Shown here in pieces: positions 10,354-20,348 of a DNA stretch of 64,000 nt. Each line of letters begins with the position of its first letter. The stretch's first letter is position 1. Below the pieces are notes generated by a model, which saw nothing but the letters and a program-made list of their open reading frames with translations, ran no database searches and had not been told where the DNA came from. Made by a program: the position numbers and the translations under genes. The stretch lies in NCBI GenBank assembly GCA_005800815.1, contig SYEK01000005.1, positions 1-64,000 of the forward strand. The letters are read 5' to 3'. This DNA is from Actinomycetota bacterium. Lineage in GTDB: Bacteria; Actinomycetota; Actinomycetes; Nanopelagicales; Nanopelagicaceae.

Positions 10354-11639
10354 TAGCTACCGTGCTCCCAAGAGTTCAGATACATATCTTGTGCAGGTGT
10401 GAGCGTATCGATACGACCACCCATACTCAGGAGTTTGAGGCTTGCAACTTCCTTGTCGATATAGCTGGGAACATCATGGACACCTGGCTTAAGACTTGCC
10501 GCTTCTTTGACAAGGTATTCAGCTGTTAGAGCCTGATCCGAGAAGGACATATCCATGACCGATGCTGGGTGGCCCTCTGCAGCACCCAGATTGACTAAAC
10601 GTCCCTCTGCCAAAAGAAGAAGGCGCCGGCCATCGGCAAGGACATATTCATCTGTCTCGTGGCGCATCTTTACATTCTTGCTCTTTGAGTTCTGTTCTAG
10701 CCAAGCAACGTCGATCTCAATATCAAAGTGCCCAGAGTTGGCCATGATGACCCCATCTTTCATCACTTGAAAATGCTCCTCACGAAGTACATCGCGGTTA
10801 CCTGTAACAGTGATAAATACGTCACCGACCTTCGCAGCCTCGATCATTGGAAGGACACGGAAGCCCTGCATCATGGCATCAAGTGCCTTGGTGGGATCGA
10901 TCTCAGTGATGATGACATCTGCGCCCATTCCTTTAGCGCGCTCTGCAACTCCCTTTCCACAGTAGCCAAATCCAGCAACCACCACAATGCGTCCTGCGAT
11001 AAGAAAGTTGGTTGAGCGGAAAACGGCATCGAGTGTTGATTGTCCAGTTCCATAGCGATTATCAAACATGTGTTTAGTATCTGTGTCATTAACTGCAATC
11101 ATTGGAAATAGAAGGGCACCATCTTTTGCCATCTGATTCAGACGGATGACGCCAGTAGTCGTCTCTTCGCATCCACCAGTAATATTGGCAATCAACTCCT
11201 TGCGAGTCGTGTGAATTGTGTTCACAAGATCGCAACCGTCATCAAATACCTGGTGAGGTGCGATATCTAGCGCGGCATTGATGTGGCTGTAATAGCCATC
11301 ACGATCGACTGCATGGCGGGCAAACACGGAGATCCCATATTCGTGAACAAGGGCAGCTGCAGTGTCATCCTGAGTTGAAAGCGGGTTTGAGGCACACAGT
11401 GCGATATCGGCGCCTCCGGCTTTCAAAACACGCATCAGGTTGGCAGTCTCGGCAGTCACATGCATACACGCTGCAATCCGGACTCCAGCAAATGGCTGTG
11501 ACTTTTCAAAGCGCTCACGAATCTGGGCTAAGACCGGCATATTACGCTCTGCCCACTCGATTCTCTTTCGGCCATCAGATGCCAAGGATGCATCGGTGAT
11601 GTCATGGCGTGGAAGGGTTGCAGTAATGGGTGGGTTCAC
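10353..11639 (-). CDS. ahcY: Adenosylhomocysteinase (GTG start)
   Basis: AACMHVTAETANLMRVLKAGGA, VVVAGFGYCGKGVAERAKGMGA. Confidence 0.97.
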   Translation of the reverse strand: MNPPITATLPRHDITDASLASDGRKRIEWAERNMPVLAQIRERFEKSQPFAGVRIAACMHVTAETANLMRVLKAGGADIALCASNPLSTQDDTAAALVHEYGISVFARHAVDRDGYYSHINAALDIAPHQVFDDGCDLVNTIHTTRKELIANITGGCEETTTGVIRLNQMAKDGALLFPMIAVNDTDTKHMFDNRYGTGQSTLDAVFRSTNFLIAGRIVVVAGFGYCGKGVAERAKGMGADVIITEIDPTKALDAMMQGFRVLPMIEAAKVGDVFITVTGNRDVLREEHFQVMKDGVIMANSGHFDIEIDVAWLEQNSKSKNVKMRHETDEYVLADGRRLLLLAEGRLVNLGAAEGHPASVMDMSFSDQALTAEYLVKEAASLKPGVHDVPSYIDKEVASLKLLSMGGRIDTLTPAQDMYLNSWEHGS

Positions 11640-11688
11640 GAAAAGCTCCTTTTAGGCTCGAATCAATAGGAGCCTAGATTACTGCTCT

Positions 11689-13050
11689 TTAGCCTAAAGC
11701 GAGCAACGAGAGAAGCTCATCACGTAGATTCTTCATGGCTGTAGCCGTCCTTGCCTCAACATTGAGGCGCAGGAGGGGCTCAGTATTAGATGCTCGAAGA
11801 TTAAACCACCAACTCCCGCCAGTCACGGTGAGGCCATCGAGATGATCTACTTCGACGAGGGCTCGCGTTGAGAATGTCTTCTCGACGTGAGCCATAACCG
11901 ACTGGGCATCACCCACTGTGGAGTTGATCTCTCCGCTAGAGACGTAGCGCTGATATGGCTTTAAAATCTCTGACATCGATTTCTTGCTTTCGCCCAGGGC
12001 TGCGATTGCATGGAGTGCAGCTAATGCTCCAGAGTCTGCGCGCCAGAACTCTTTGAAATAAAAGTGACCGGAGTGCTCGCCCCCAAAGATCGCACCACTC
12101 TCGGCCATCAACGCTTTAATATAGGAGTGTCCAACACGACTTCGAAGTGCGATCCCACCGTTTTCTTGGATAACCTCAAGGACTGCGCGCGATGAGATGA
12201 GGTTATAAATAATCGTTGATCCAGGGTTCTTGACTAACTCTCGGTGGGCAATGAGTGATGTCAGATCCGATGGGTTGATAGCGACACCATGTTCATCAAC
12301 GAGAAAACATCTATCGGCATCGCCATCAAAGGCCAGGCCTAAATCTGCCTGGTGTGTTTTAACTGCCTGCTGTAAATCCATGAGATTCTTGGGATCTATT
12401 GGGTTTGCCTCATGATTGGGGAAGCTGCCATCGAGCTCGTAATACATCGGAATTACTGTGCAGTTAAGCCTTGAGAAGATTGCAGGAGCTGTGTGCCCAG
12501 CCATTCCATTTCCAGCATCTATCACAATCCGCAGCGCACGAATCGAATCAAGGTTTACAAGGTTAAGTAAGTGATCGACATACTCTTCGAGCATCTCACG
12601 CTTGGTTTCAACACCTACCGAGCGGATCTCAAGTGCGGAGCCTTGGCGGACAAAGCCCTCGATAGTGCGAAGGCCTGAGTCTTTTCCGACTGGACGTGCC
12701 TTGCTCAGGCAGAGTTTTATGCCGTTGTAGGCCGCTGGATTATGACTAGCTGTGAACATGGCACCCGGCAGGCCAAGTTTTCCAGATGCAAAGTACAACA
12801 TGTCAGTTGAGGCAAGGCCAATTCGTATGACATCCAAGCCCGTCGATGTAACCCCAGCAGAGAAGGCATCGGCTAGCTCAGGCGATGAGGGGCGCATATC
12901 TTGAGCCACAACGACCGTTGCCGGTTCGCGCTCTTGCTGGATAAAGCGAGCAAAAGCCAACCCTGTTGCAAAGCTAAAATCCGGTGTTATCTGCGAATCG
13001 ACCAACCCCCGAATATCGTAAGCCTTGAAAATATCGGGGACAGGGTTCAT
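11689..13050 (-). CDS. manB: Phosphomannomutase/phosphoglucomutase
   Basis: FTASHNPAAYNGIK active site, DGDADRCFLVDE metal site, SNTEPLLRLNVEA. Confidence 0.94.
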   Translation of the reverse strand: MNPVPDIFKAYDIRGLVDSQITPDFSFATGLAFARFIQQEREPATVVVAQDMRPSSPELADAFSAGVTSTGLDVIRIGLASTDMLYFASGKLGLPGAMFTASHNPAAYNGIKLCLSKARPVGKDSGLRTIEGFVRQGSALEIRSVGVETKREMLEEYVDHLLNLVNLDSIRALRIVIDAGNGMAGHTAPAIFSRLNCTVIPMYYELDGSFPNHEANPIDPKNLMDLQQAVKTHQADLGLAFDGDADRCFLVDEHGVAINPSDLTSLIAHRELVKNPGSTIIYNLISSRAVLEVIQENGGIALRSRVGHSYIKALMAESGAIFGGEHSGHFYFKEFWRADSGALAALHAIAALGESKKSMSEILKPYQRYVSSGEINSTVGDAQSVMAHVEKTFSTRALVEVDHLDGLTVTGGSWWFNLRASNTEPLLRLNVEARTATAMKNLRDELLSLLALG

Positions 13051-13059
13051 ACATAGATT

Positions 13060-13431
13060 CTACGTTGGTACAGCGCGAAGATGGCCTCGGCGACCGATAC
13101 GGACCTGTGCACCATCACTTTTCACTATCTCTTGCGTATCAGGAGTTACAAGTGCGACTTCGCGCACGGCATCGGCGATGGCCATGAGATCATCCTCTGA
13201 TGGTCCGTGGGCATCACCTGAAATCTCTTTCTTAATCACACTCCAGCCATGTGGCACTCTTAATCTCTCACCATGCATCACGCACAAATCATATGCATGG
13301 GGTTCACTAAAGGTTGCAAGGGGGCCAACAACGGCGGCAGACTCGGCATAGATGTAGGTCAGAGTCATTGTCGCAATGGAGCGACATCCCACCCGAGAGC
13401 AGCCTCGTCCCAACCGTGCATGAGAACTCAT
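13060..13431 (-). CDS. DUF3499-family protein
   Basis: CSRVGCRSIATMTLTYIYAESAAVVGPLA...YDLCVMHGERLRVPHGW. Confidence 0.85.
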   Translation of the reverse strand: MSSHARLGRGCSRVGCRSIATMTLTYIYAESAAVVGPLATFSEPHAYDLCVMHGERLRVPHGWSVIKKEISGDAHGPSEDDLMAIADAVREVALVTPDTQEIVKSDGAQVRIGRRGHLRAVPT

Positions 13432-13473
13432 ACATGAAAGGTTAGTGGGCTAAGTCGCTCTTTTTCGGGATTG

Positions 13474-14778
13474 TCATGGATTTAATACTCGAATGTTTGC
13501 ACGCGGAACTTCAACCCTGGTTAAAAGACTTCCTGGAGTGATCGGTAGATACCCGTAACCATTCTCTGATGCAACGAGTGCCCCAGCAAAGGTATTAGCG
13601 CTAGTTTTGAGTATCTCAAAGGAGCGAACGGCATCTGGAACCCGCCAGGTCGCGATATCACTCCCCTTGATCGTGGTGGTAACCCTCTTGCCATTGAGGA
13701 AAGTCATCTCGACTTTGACTGCAATCGAGTCAGAGGTAAAGACAATCACAGGGGCAAGGCCAGTAATCGCCATTGCCATTGGTACCAGTGGCGGTGTCGG
13801 TGTGCTCCAGACGAAATCTTTGCGCTTATTGACGCTGACAGTTGATGTTACTGCCGCGACGATGGGTTCATCAGATTGGATGCGCACCGCAAAACTCTTA
13901 GAGGAGATTTTGGGCGAGATTGAAAATTCACTCACAATACCTGCCGAGATGTTTCGTGAGCCAAATCCGAGTGGTACGAAGCTTCCATCAGAGGATATGA
14001 TCTCTAGAGTAAAGTTGCTCCCTGCCTCCGATGGTGTCAAGATACGTAGCGTATGTGAGCTCTGAGTTTTTTGACCTTTCTGTGCAGGCTGGTTTGGAAT
14101 CGCAGGAATCACTAGGGTCGTTGAGGCTGTGGTGATTGGATTAACGAAGTCACCACCTAAACTCCTTAGACCCGCGCCACGTTCATCGATCATAAATGCA
14201 TTCACTCTTCCCGAGCGTGCCAGAACTTGGACAGTCAGGGATTTATCACCGGTTGCTAAGGTATCGAGTTTGAGCAACGAATAACTCTTGGCCTTGAGGT
14301 TGATGGAGATTTGAGGTTGTTTCCCATTTTCAGAGTAAGTCTGCACATCAACGGTGGCCTCACTCAAACCACTATTGATTACGATCAGGCCTCCTCGAGT
14401 GGTCACATCTGAACTTGCGCCAACAAACCATTGTGATGATGCAGGACCAGAACAGAGTGTGCCCCCTGCCCAACTACCTGCACGGCTCTGCCAGGCAACC
14501 GGTGTGACACCGGTTGCCGAGACTACAACGACATCTTTAGCGATAGGAAAGCGGAGGGCTTTGAATGGAAGGGTTTTAGTGCTGGCAGCTTGAAGTCTTT
14601 GATACTGGGTTTTTCGCGAGGATAGGGATATCTGAGAGGAAAGACCACTCAATGTTGGTGGACAAACAACGGCTGGATATGACTCTGAATAACCCAGACC
14701 CTTGGTCGTCACAGTCAGAAGCGTTGCCAAAAAGAAGCACAGGCCCAGGGCGATGATGGCCGTCAGTGCCCGCTTCAT
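13474..14778 (-). CDS. DUF5719-like secreted/anchored protein
   Basis: N-terminal hydrophobic segment, beta-rich sequence, translationally coupled downstream of the large glycosyltransferase. Confidence 0.65.
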   Translation of the reverse strand: MKRALTAIIALGLCFFLATLLTVTTKGLGYSESYPAVVCPPTLSGLSSQISLSSRKTQYQRLQAASTKTLPFKALRFPIAKDVVVVSATGVTPVAWQSRAGSWAGGTLCSGPASSQWFVGASSDVTTRGGLIVINSGLSEATVDVQTYSENGKQPQISINLKAKSYSLLKLDTLATGDKSLTVQVLARSGRVNAFMIDERGAGLRSLGGDFVNPITTASTTLVIPAIPNQPAQKGQKTQSSHTLRILTPSEAGSNFTLEIISSDGSFVPLGFGSRNISAGIVSEFSISPKISSKSFAVRIQSDEPIVAAVTSTVSVNKRKDFVWSTPTPPLVPMAMAITGLAPVIVFTSDSIAVKVEMTFLNGKRVTTTIKGSDIATWRVPDAVRSFEILKTSANTFAGALVASENGYGYLPITPGSLLTRVEVPRANIRVLNP

Positions 14779-17700
14779 GCCAGCTCCTTCTCAGAAATTT
14801 CTCGCTTGCGTCGTCCTGCAGGCGCGGTTAAGACGAGCACAAGAGTCCATGTGATTATCTCAAAGGAGAGCCAAGCCCTGCGGATCGTCCCATCGTGAAT
14901 AAGTGAGATCTCACCAGATTGCGTTGCAATAAAGAGTGGAAGACCCTGCTCACTTTTCTCACGATCTAATCGATAACCATCCGCAAAAATCTGCCACGAG
15001 CGATCAAAACTCTCAGTCAATAGAACTTTTCCAGGTCCTGTAACTGTTGTGCGTGCCCCAACCTCTCCAGAATCAAGAAGTTCGCGAACACCATCATTAC
15101 TCACAAAGATTAATCGTCCAGTCACCCCTGCGACGCGCCAAACGACCCCAGTTGAAGTAGCAGATACACGGGTAAAGCCTCCAAGGCCATCAATGGTCCG
15201 GATAATGTTTCGGTCAAACGGTAATTTAACAAAGACATATTTGATCCCGTAATCTGCAAATGTCTTACTACTTGATATTCCAGAACCATCGATGAGAGCT
15301 TGCGCTGCGAGCACAATCTCTTTGGTTTGTCGTGGAGCCACATCGGGTTCACCTAGAGAAATATCTTGACCACGTGAGATGTAATACTGGATACTCTTTG
15401 CACTTCGACTTCCGACGTTGCGAAGTACGAGTGTTTTGGTATCTCTCTCTATACTCAAAAATGCTGGCATTACCGTAGATCTACTACTCTGAACTGGTGA
15501 TGTCGCCCCGGCCGTAACAGACCAGCCAAGGCAGAGGATCGAGTACAAAGCGGTGATGAAAAGTAATAGTGCTGCCAAGATGTGTCGGTAGTGAAAGTTA
15601 CTCGAGACCAAGACTGCTCGAAGACGATCAAGAATTACCACTCCTGCTGAGATCGCAGCCAAAGTTGCGCCCACCAAAAACGTGCCTGTCCACACCCGCG
15701 CACGTCCTGCATCGCCATGAGTTGCGATTGAAAGAGCTGAGAGAAGGAGCGCTACCGATAAGAAACCTGTGCCATAGAGGGCGATTTCCTTGGCCTTACT
15801 CGTTGAGAATAAGGCCAGCACAAGGATGATCAGGAGCGGACTTATCAACCACCATGGCAGTGAACCCTCACCACCTGGATTTCCAAAAAGCACGACATGG
15901 GCCACGCCGCCGGGTATAGATAGTCCAGGCTCACTCAAAAATCTTGAGGGTATAAGGAGAGCTTCAAAGGAGTAGGGTGCGGTGAGAATAAATGGTGCAA
16001 CTAGAAGCACCAAGCGCTTGTATAGGCGATCAAGAAAAACTGGTCTGTCAGAAGATAGCTCTTGATAGTCTCCGACTAATGCAAAGGCGACAAGTCCCAA
16101 ACAAATGAGAAACGCTACAAGAGTAAAAGAGTAGAGCAGTGCAACGAGCAGAACCCCTGTGAAAATCTGCCGCCAGGAGTGTAGATGGATTCTCCTCCAA
16201 TTATTGATAAGGATTGGAATCAGCGGGGCAAGGATGAGAGTGATGACCGTGGCTAATCGACCCGAGTTCACGGCAGCGATTGCCACAGGCGAGATTGCAT
16301 AAATGAAGCTGGCTGGCACGCTAATCCAGGCATTACGCGTCAATTTTCTCAAGAGAGTAAGTGCAGACCACATCATCGCCAGCGGGGCGGTGAGGAATAT
16401 GAGAGTGAGCAGCAATGGTACTTTCCCAAAAAGCAGGCTAGCCAAGATTGCAAGAAGTGCTATCCAAAGCGGGGATGCCGAAGAACTACCCATACCGACT
16501 TGGTGCCATGATTCGAAATAGCTGCGCCATAGATCCCGAGCCCCACTAGGAGATGCAGGTAGTGCGCCACCGATCAATGAGCCCAACCTATTTCTCGATG
16601 CAATCAAAGTGAGAACTGCTAACAATAAAAAGCCTATAACCTCTGGTTTGCGAAGCATAAAGAAGCGAGGCGGGCCCGTAGCAGGCACAAGGAGATCATC
16701 ATCTTCAACTGATTCGAGCACTGATGATTGGCTAGAAGAATCTGAAAATAGTCGCAAACGAATGGACTCGAAAAAGCCCGCTGAAAAGAGCCTAAACTGG
16801 GACCATCGTGGTGGAATATAGGCAGCGACCACTCGAGATGAGACGTATCGATTCGCCTTACGATCCTTACGTGCTTTGATTATTACCCCAGGCTTGATGA
16901 ACAGAGTTGTAACCGCCAGGAGCTCATCACCTGCATATCCCGGCAGCTTTGCTAGTAAGTAGCCGATTGAACGCGCCATAGCCGAGCCAAGAAGTTGAAT
17001 GCACAGCCAAGGGATAACCCACCACGATGAGTTTGCAAGAAGTACATAGGCGGCATTGCGACGATCGAGTAAAAGTGGACGATGTAAGAAGGCACCATCA
17101 ACATCGATGCTTCGGCGTTCAGTAGCCGCTGCTTGTGCATGGTAGACAACTGCAGAGGTTGCTGCGATCACAGTGTGGCCGGCTACGCGAGCACGCCAAC
17201 CAAAATCAACATCATCTCGGAAAAGTGAGAGGTTTTTATCAAAACCCCCTATCTCCTCAAAGATATCCCTTCTAATCAATGCTCCAGCGGTACTGACCGA
17301 GAGCACATCATGGACTCCATCACGTTGGCCTTGATCATATTCAAGTGTCTCTAATCCAGTCCATCTCGCCCCATTACCAGCGATACTGATACCCACCTCA
17401 AGAAGATGGGTTTGATCATGCCAGCCCAGAAGTTTTGGACCGACCATGGCAACTTGTGGACGATCATCAATTGCCTGTAACAAAAACTCAAGAGCAGTTG
17501 GTGCTGGAGCACAGTCATCATGGATCAACCAAATCCATTCAATCACCTCGGTGCGCGGTTTTGACAATGAGGCAACGCCAATTGAGATGGCTTGACCGAA
17601 GCCACAGTCCCGTGCCGCAGATATCGTTGGAATTCGTGCAGACTTTAACAACTGTCGCGATGTATCGTGAGAATCTGTATCGACTGCGACGAGGTGATCA

Positions 17701-17816
17701 ATGGCCCTAGTCTGTGATGTAAGAGCTGCAACGGTTTTAGGCAGCCATACTTGGCCATCGTGAGTGACGATGATTGCGCTAACGCGGTGTCGATCTAATC
17801 CGGCTTGTGCAGCCAT
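14775..17816 (-). CDS. Large membrane glycosyltransferase (GT2 N-terminus + multi-TM C-terminus)
   Basis: VSAIIVTHDGQVWLPKTVAAL, IHDDCAPAP, FRDDVDFGWRARVAGH, followed by many TM segments. Confidence 0.9.
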   Translation of the reverse strand: MAAQAGLDRHRVSAIIVTHDGQVWLPKTVAALTSQTRAIDHLVAVDTDSHDTSRQLLKSARIPTISAARDCGFGQAISIGVASLSKPRTEVIEWIWLIHDDCAPAPTALEFLLQAIDDRPQVAMVGPKLLGWHDQTHLLEVGISIAGNGARWTGLETLEYDQGQRDGVHDVLSVSTAGALIRRDIFEEIGGFDKNLSLFRDDVDFGWRARVAGHTVIAATSAVVYHAQAAATERRSIDVDGAFLHRPLLLDRRNAAYVLLANSSWWVIPWLCIQLLGSAMARSIGYLLAKLPGYAGDELLAVTTLFIKPGVIIKARKDRKANRYVSSRVVAAYIPPRWSQFRLFSAGFFESIRLRLFSDSSSQSSVLESVEDDDLLVPATGPPRFFMLRKPEVIGFLLLAVLTLIASRNRLGSLIGGALPASPSGARDLWRSYFESWHQVGMGSSSASPLWIALLAILASLLFGKVPLLLTLIFLTAPLAMMWSALTLLRKLTRNAWISVPASFIYAISPVAIAAVNSGRLATVITLILAPLIPILINNWRRIHLHSWRQIFTGVLLVALLYSFTLVAFLICLGLVAFALVGDYQELSSDRPVFLDRLYKRLVLLVAPFILTAPYSFEALLIPSRFLSEPGLSIPGGVAHVVLFGNPGGEGSLPWWLISPLLIILVLALFSTSKAKEIALYGTGFLSVALLLSALSIATHGDAGRARVWTGTFLVGATLAAISAGVVILDRLRAVLVSSNFHYRHILAALLLFITALYSILCLGWSVTAGATSPVQSSRSTVMPAFLSIERDTKTLVLRNVGSRSAKSIQYYISRGQDISLGEPDVAPRQTKEIVLAAQALIDGSGISSSKTFADYGIKYVFVKLPFDRNIIRTIDGLGGFTRVSATSTGVVWRVAGVTGRLIFVSNDGVRELLDSGEVGARTTVTGPGKVLLTESFDRSWQIFADGYRLDREKSEQGLPLFIATQSGEISLIHDGTIRRAWLSFEIITWTLVLVLTAPAGRRKREISEKELA

Positions 17817-17843
17817 ATTTTTAACCCTCGAGGTGCTGTGAGC

Positions 17844-18137
17844 TTAGGCAGTGCGACGCTTGAGGCGACGGCGCTCGCGCTCAGAGAGTCCGCCCCAAAT
17901 TCCAAAACGTTCGTCATGGGCCAGGGCATATTCAAGACACTCGGCACGAACATCACAGGACAGGCATACACGCTTTGCTTCACGAGTAGAGCCTCCCTTC
18001 TCAGGAAAGAAAGCCTCGGGATCGGTTTGGGCACACAGTGAGCGCTCCTGCCAGGAGAGTTCGAGATTCTCACCACTGGCTAGGGTTATCTTTGGACCAG
18101 ATATGGGGGAGTTATTGGCTTCAGGTCGGATCGGCAT
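17844..18137 (-). CDS. whiB2: WhiB-family regulator, WhiB2/WhmD-like
   Basis: CAQTDPEAFFPEKGGSTREAKRVCLSCDVRAECLEYALAHDERFGIWGGLSERERRRLKRR. Confidence 0.92.
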   Translation of the reverse strand: MPIRPEANNSPISGPKITLASGENLELSWQERSLCAQTDPEAFFPEKGGSTREAKRVCLSCDVRAECLEYALAHDERFGIWGGLSERERRRLKRRTA

Positions 18138-18199
18138 ACCGACTCTCCTTCATTAGCTGTAGAACTCATCCCTGATGGAAGAGCCGTAATTAATATCAA

Positions 18200-18228
18200 A
18201 TTACACGCGTGTAAGTCGCATATGTCAA
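18200..18228 (-). promoter_or_regulatory. whiB2 promoter with overlapping palindromic operator candidate
   Basis: Minus strand TTGACA(18228-18223)-N17-TGTAAT(18205-18200); perfect palindrome TTACACGCGTGTAA at 18201-18214 overlaps spacer and -10. Confidence 0.65.
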
Positions 18229-18265
18229 GTTCTGGGTGGGCACATATGCATCAAATCTGAGAGAT

Positions 18266-19273
18266 TTAGGCAGGAATCGAGAGAATCTCAGAATCTGTGA
18301 CAAATTGCGCGGAAATATTGGCATTTTCATCGATTCGAGCACCAAAGGCGATGTATGAATCAAGGATCTTGGCTCCTCTACCGATCACCGCTCCATCCTC
18401 AATGATAGAGCCTGAGATATAGGCACCTGCTCCGATGGTTGCACCAATGCCGATACAAGATCCATGCTCGATGATGGCACTGCTATCCATCTTGGCCCTT
18501 ACCATAATCAAAGAGTGTGCATCATGGTGGGCGATATCTGCCGAGCGCAATGCCGATGCATCGGCGATCCCAGTTACTAAATCTCTTGAGCCCTGAAGAA
18601 GAGCCTTGGGTGTACCGATATCGAGCCAGTAAGAGTCATCGAGAAAACCACGTACTTTCCCACCGCTATCGATGAGTTGGGGGAAAGTCTCACGCTCCAC
18701 ACTCACGACTCTATGACGAGGAATCTCCTTGATAACCTCTGGCTTAAAGACATAGCAGCCTGCGTTGATGATGTTTGAAACTGGTTGCTCCATTTTTTCT
18801 AGGAATGCACTGACTTGGCCCGATGAATCCATTGAGACAGAGCCATATGCCCGGGCATCTTCTACTCTTGTCAGATGTAAGGTCACATCAGCGCGATTAG
18901 ATTCATGCTGACGAATCTGTTCAGAGAGATCATGTGAACTCAGGACATCTCCATTCAAAACCACTATAGAATCCTCTGTCTGTAATAACTGAGCAGCGTT
19001 AGCAATAGCACCTGCGGTGCCCAAGGCAGAGTCTTCAACGGCATAGAGTAATTTCATCCCCCATCTGGAGCCATCCCCAAAGTACGGGGTGAATAGTCCA
19101 GATAAATACGAGGTTGCGAGCACCACCGTTGTGATCCCAGCTTTTCGTGCCATTGCTAATTGATGCTCTGTCACAGGTAATCCTGCAACTGTGAGCATGG
19201 GTTTAGGCCTGTGCTTTGTCAGTGGCATCAGCCGAGTACCCATTCCTCCGACTAAAAGAATCCCAACTGCCAT
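18266..19273 (-). CDS. Sugar nucleotidyltransferase (mannose-1-phosphate guanylyltransferase-like) with LbH C-terminus
   Basis: ILLVGGMGTRLMPLTKHRPKPMLTVAG, hexapeptide repeats at C-terminus. Confidence 0.9.
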   Translation of the reverse strand: MAVGILLVGGMGTRLMPLTKHRPKPMLTVAGLPVTEHQLAMARKAGITTVVLATSYLSGLFTPYFGDGSRWGMKLLYAVEDSALGTAGAIANAAQLLQTEDSIVVLNGDVLSSHDLSEQIRQHESNRADVTLHLTRVEDARAYGSVSMDSSGQVSAFLEKMEQPVSNIINAGCYVFKPEVIKEIPRHRVVSVERETFPQLIDSGGKVRGFLDDSYWLDIGTPKALLQGSRDLVTGIADASALRSADIAHHDAHSLIMVRAKMDSSAIIEHGSCIGIGATIGAGAYISGSIIEDGAVIGRGAKILDSYIAFGARIDENANISAQFVTDSEILSIPA

Positions 19274-19277
19274 GGCT

Positions 19278-20342
19278 TTAAGCCCTCAGTCGCCCAACGG
19301 CTTCGCTGATGTGAGCATCAGTGGCGGTCATTGCCAGACGGACAAAACGTGCACCATCTTGTCCATAGAAGCTACCCGGTGTCGCCAAGATTCCACGTTG
19401 GGCCAACCACTCGATACTTGTCCAAGCATCCTCATCACGTGTGCACCACAGATACAGACCCGAGTTACTGAACTCAATGCGAAATCCCGCACCCTCAAGT
19501 GCAGGGCGAAGCACATCACGTCTTGTGTTATAGCGCGCACGCTGGGCGGCAACATGTACATCATCCTCTAGGGCAACTGTCATGGCTTTTTGGACAGGTA
19601 GGGAGACCATCATTCCGGCATGCTTTCGAAATTCGCGAACTTGGGCAATCAGATCGCAGTCACCGACGATGAATGCGGCGCGATAGCCAGCCATGGATGA
19701 ACGCTTTGATAATGAGTGCACCGCCACTATATTTTTATTGTTTGCACCCGTTTGAGACAGGATTGAGAACGATCTGGCACTGTGATCGAACTCGATATAG
19801 CACTCATCAGAGACTAAAATTGCACCGTTAATCCTTGCCCAGGCGATCACCTGTTGAGCTTCGCCAAGAGTATGGACCCGGCCAGTAGGGTTTGATGGAG
19901 AGTTAAGCCAGGCAAAGTCAGCGGCGGGCCAGTGAGTTGCATCAATCTCAACGGGGATCGACTGGGCCCCGGCGATCAATGCGCCAACATGGTAGGTCGG
20001 ATATGCAATCTTTGGGATCAAAACCTTTTTCGACTCCAGAATCGTTGGGAGCCAGGCCACTAACTCCTTCGAGCCGATGACTGGAAGCACATCAAACTCA
20101 CCCGTTGCCCCCAGGCGATCTGTGGCCCACTTTCTAATCGCTGCGCGCAGCTCAGGGGTCCCAGCCGTCAATGGATAACTAGGGGAGTTCGATGCCGCTT
20201 GAAAGGCCTTTTGTATGAAATCTGGAGTTGGATCGATCGGCGTCCCTTGGGAGAGATCGATGATTCCCCCAGAGTGTGCACGAGCAATCTCACCAAAGGG
20301 GGCTAATGCATCCCATGGAAAATCTGGGAGTCGTGTGCGCAA
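19278..20342 (-). CDS. dapC: Succinyldiaminopimelate transaminase (class I/II aminotransferase; TTG start)
   Basis: NSPSNPTGRV, HSLSKRSSMAGYRAAF PLP motif; next to fdxA as in other actinobacteria. Confidence 0.88.
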   Translation of the reverse strand: MRTRLPDFPWDALAPFGEIARAHSGGIIDLSQGTPIDPTPDFIQKAFQAASNSPSYPLTAGTPELRAAIRKWATDRLGATGEFDVLPVIGSKELVAWLPTILESKKVLIPKIAYPTYHVGALIAGAQSIPVEIDATHWPAADFAWLNSPSNPTGRVHTLGEAQQVIAWARINGAILVSDECYIEFDHSARSFSILSQTGANNKNIVAVHSLSKRSSMAGYRAAFIVGDCDLIAQVREFRKHAGMMVSLPVQKAMTVALEDDVHVAAQRARYNTRRDVLRPALEGAGFRIEFSNSGLYLWCTRDEDAWTSIEWLAQRGILATPGSFYGQDGARFVRLAMTATDAHISEAVGRLRA

Positions 20343-20348
20343 AGCTGC

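Noticed and set aside
11640-11688. SAH riboswitch upstream of ahcY
   Set aside because: Only 49 nt and no match to known SAH riboswitch core; kept only as a generic hairpin-switch candidate.
18201-18214. Canonical BldD box upstream of whiB2
   Set aside because: Half-sites are similar but the centre is even-spaced (14 bp) instead of the odd pseudo-palindrome, so BldD cannot be claimed.
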